Source: Podospora bellae-mahoneyi (Eukaryota > Ascomycota > Sordariomycetes > Sordariales > Podosporaceae). Taken from it: a stretch of 64,000 nt of DNA. The translations under genes and the position numbers were made by a program. How positions within the stretch are numbered: the first letter of the stretch is position 1; each line of letters begins with the position of its first letter. Where the stretch lies: contig NW_026946359.1 in NCBI RefSeq assembly GCF_035222275.1, positions 4,216,001 to 4,280,000 on the forward strand, read 5' to 3'. This document shows positions 63,277 to 64,000 of this stretch, in pieces. The notes under the pieces were generated by a model. It was not told the DNA's origin. It made no database searches and saw only the letters and a program-made list of their open reading frames with translations.

Positions 63277-63806
63277 TAAACGTTGCTCGTTCTGGGAAAG
63301 AACACTGTCGGTCAGGGCAGGGGAGGGGAGGAGATAACTAGCGACGAGAAGTGAATCGAGATGCCGGGCTGACTTCTGCTGTGCTCTTTTTGGTTCGGAA
63401 TGCTGGATGAGGGATAGCAAGGCGTTTCTGGCTGTGTCTATTTTGTTGACCCACGCAAAAGCTCATTAGGGTTAAAATAAGATAGGAAAGCGTGGCGATT
63501 AGATGTGGTTTTAAGACGGCGCTTCTAGTTGTACAAAAATGTAGTTAATCCAAAGAAATACTTGGTTCAATAAATTCAATAATAACGCAGCTCTCCCTTC
63601 CAAGAGTAAAACTAGGTCTGGCGTACGGCGACGCACCACTCAGCAGATGTAAAGGCTGCAGCCAATTATACCCTTCCTGCTTTTTGACCAAGATTCTCTC
63701 TCACAGCTCGACTCTCTGGTTCCTGTCCATTAGAGGTATCACAATACCCCCAGGCATTGCAGCTTTACACAAAGACGGTAGCTCATACGCTTTGCCGTTC
63801 AAAATC
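63277..63806. other. Convergent intergenic region
   Basis: This holds the 3' UTR of the DEIR-repeat gene and the presumed 3' UTR of a gene on the other strand. No repeat or RNA gene was recognised. Confidence 0.5.
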
Positions 63807-64000
63807 CTATCCTATCCACACGGCGGCCGCGGCCAGGGAGAGTTCTAGCATTCTGAAGGGTGGGCGAGCCTGTGATCCACTCGACACGAAGTTGTTATTG
63901 GTAAAGGGGCTAGTATCGGTAAGAGGGGGCGGGATTGGTTCTGGACTGGGATCGGGTGATGGTATGGATGTTTGCGCTGAGGAGGCGGCGATAGTATTGC
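63807..64000 (-). CDS. Possible C-terminal end of a gene running off the right edge
   Basis: On the minus strand one frame is open from the window edge for 64 codons to TAG at 63807-63809. It is rich in Ser, Thr and Pro (SIPSPDPSPEPIPPP) and ends LELSLAAAAVWIG. The last residues look like a hydrophobic tail. It starts outside the window, and no motif identifies it. A chance open frame is possible at this length. Confidence 0.3.
   Translation of the reverse strand, partial: NTIAASSAQTSIPSPDPSPEPIPPPLTDTSPFTNNNFVSSGSQARPPFRMLELSLAAAAVWIG

Overview
The window is from a filamentous ascomycete (Pezizomycotina; class not settled, Sordariomycete-like gene content is my guess). The evidence is: short introns of about 50-80 bp with GTRNGT donors and CTAAC-type branch points; orthologues of fungal housekeeping genes such as ATG11, NHP6, KES1 and the CENP-H family; and a two-part base composition. 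No RNA genes, CRISPR arrays or bacterial-type features were recognised.

Left half, about 1-33,650: extremely AT-rich DNA with stops in every frame and no credible host gene. It is a graveyard of transposable elements with the signature of repeat-induced point mutation (RIP: C-to-T and G-to-A in repeats). One family of Ty3/Gypsy retrotransposon carrying a chromodomain (chromovirus) accounts for most of what can be identified. There is a 5' end at 1-754 (minus), a near full-length copy at 1645-9210 (minus), a 3' end at 12362 to about 13535 (minus), a 3' half at about 19140-23652 (plus), a short gag-only copy at 27035-29210 (plus) bounded by a perfect 5-bp target duplication, and a GC-preserved LTR at 32700-33147 (minus). 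A decayed Fot1/pogo-type DNA transposon lies at about 31118-32690. The remaining AT-rich spacers hold nothing I can identify.

Right half, about 33,750-64,000: ordinary GC-balanced gene-dense euchromatin with eleven complete genes and possibly the tail of a twelfth. In order they are: a membrane-anchored ubiquitin-specific protease (+), a Kes1/Osh4-type oxysterol-binding protein (-), a Gfo/Idh/MocA oxidoreductase (-), oligoribonuclease REX2 (+), phosphoglucomutase (-), a ten-exon conserved fungal protein of unknown function (-), the HMG-box protein NHP6 (-), a CENP-H family kinetochore protein (-), autophagy scaffold ATG11 (+), mitochondrial ribosomal protein bL9m (-), an alcohol acetyltransferase-like enzyme (-), a large single-pass membrane protein with repeated DEIR motifs (+), and a possible gene end at the right edge (-). 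Exon boundaries were derived by hand from splice sites, reading phase and family similarity. Three gene pairs are divergent across 560-650 bp promoters: oxidoreductase/REX2, CENP-H/ATG11, and acetyltransferase/DEIR protein.

The genes do not form a pathway or a secondary-metabolite cluster. The most interesting material is in the repeats: LTR copies that share the R-U5 part but carry unrelated U3 promoter segments, each with its own inverted repeat; two LTRs that escaped heavy RIP; and the abrupt heterochromatin-euchromatin boundary about 200 bp before the first gene.
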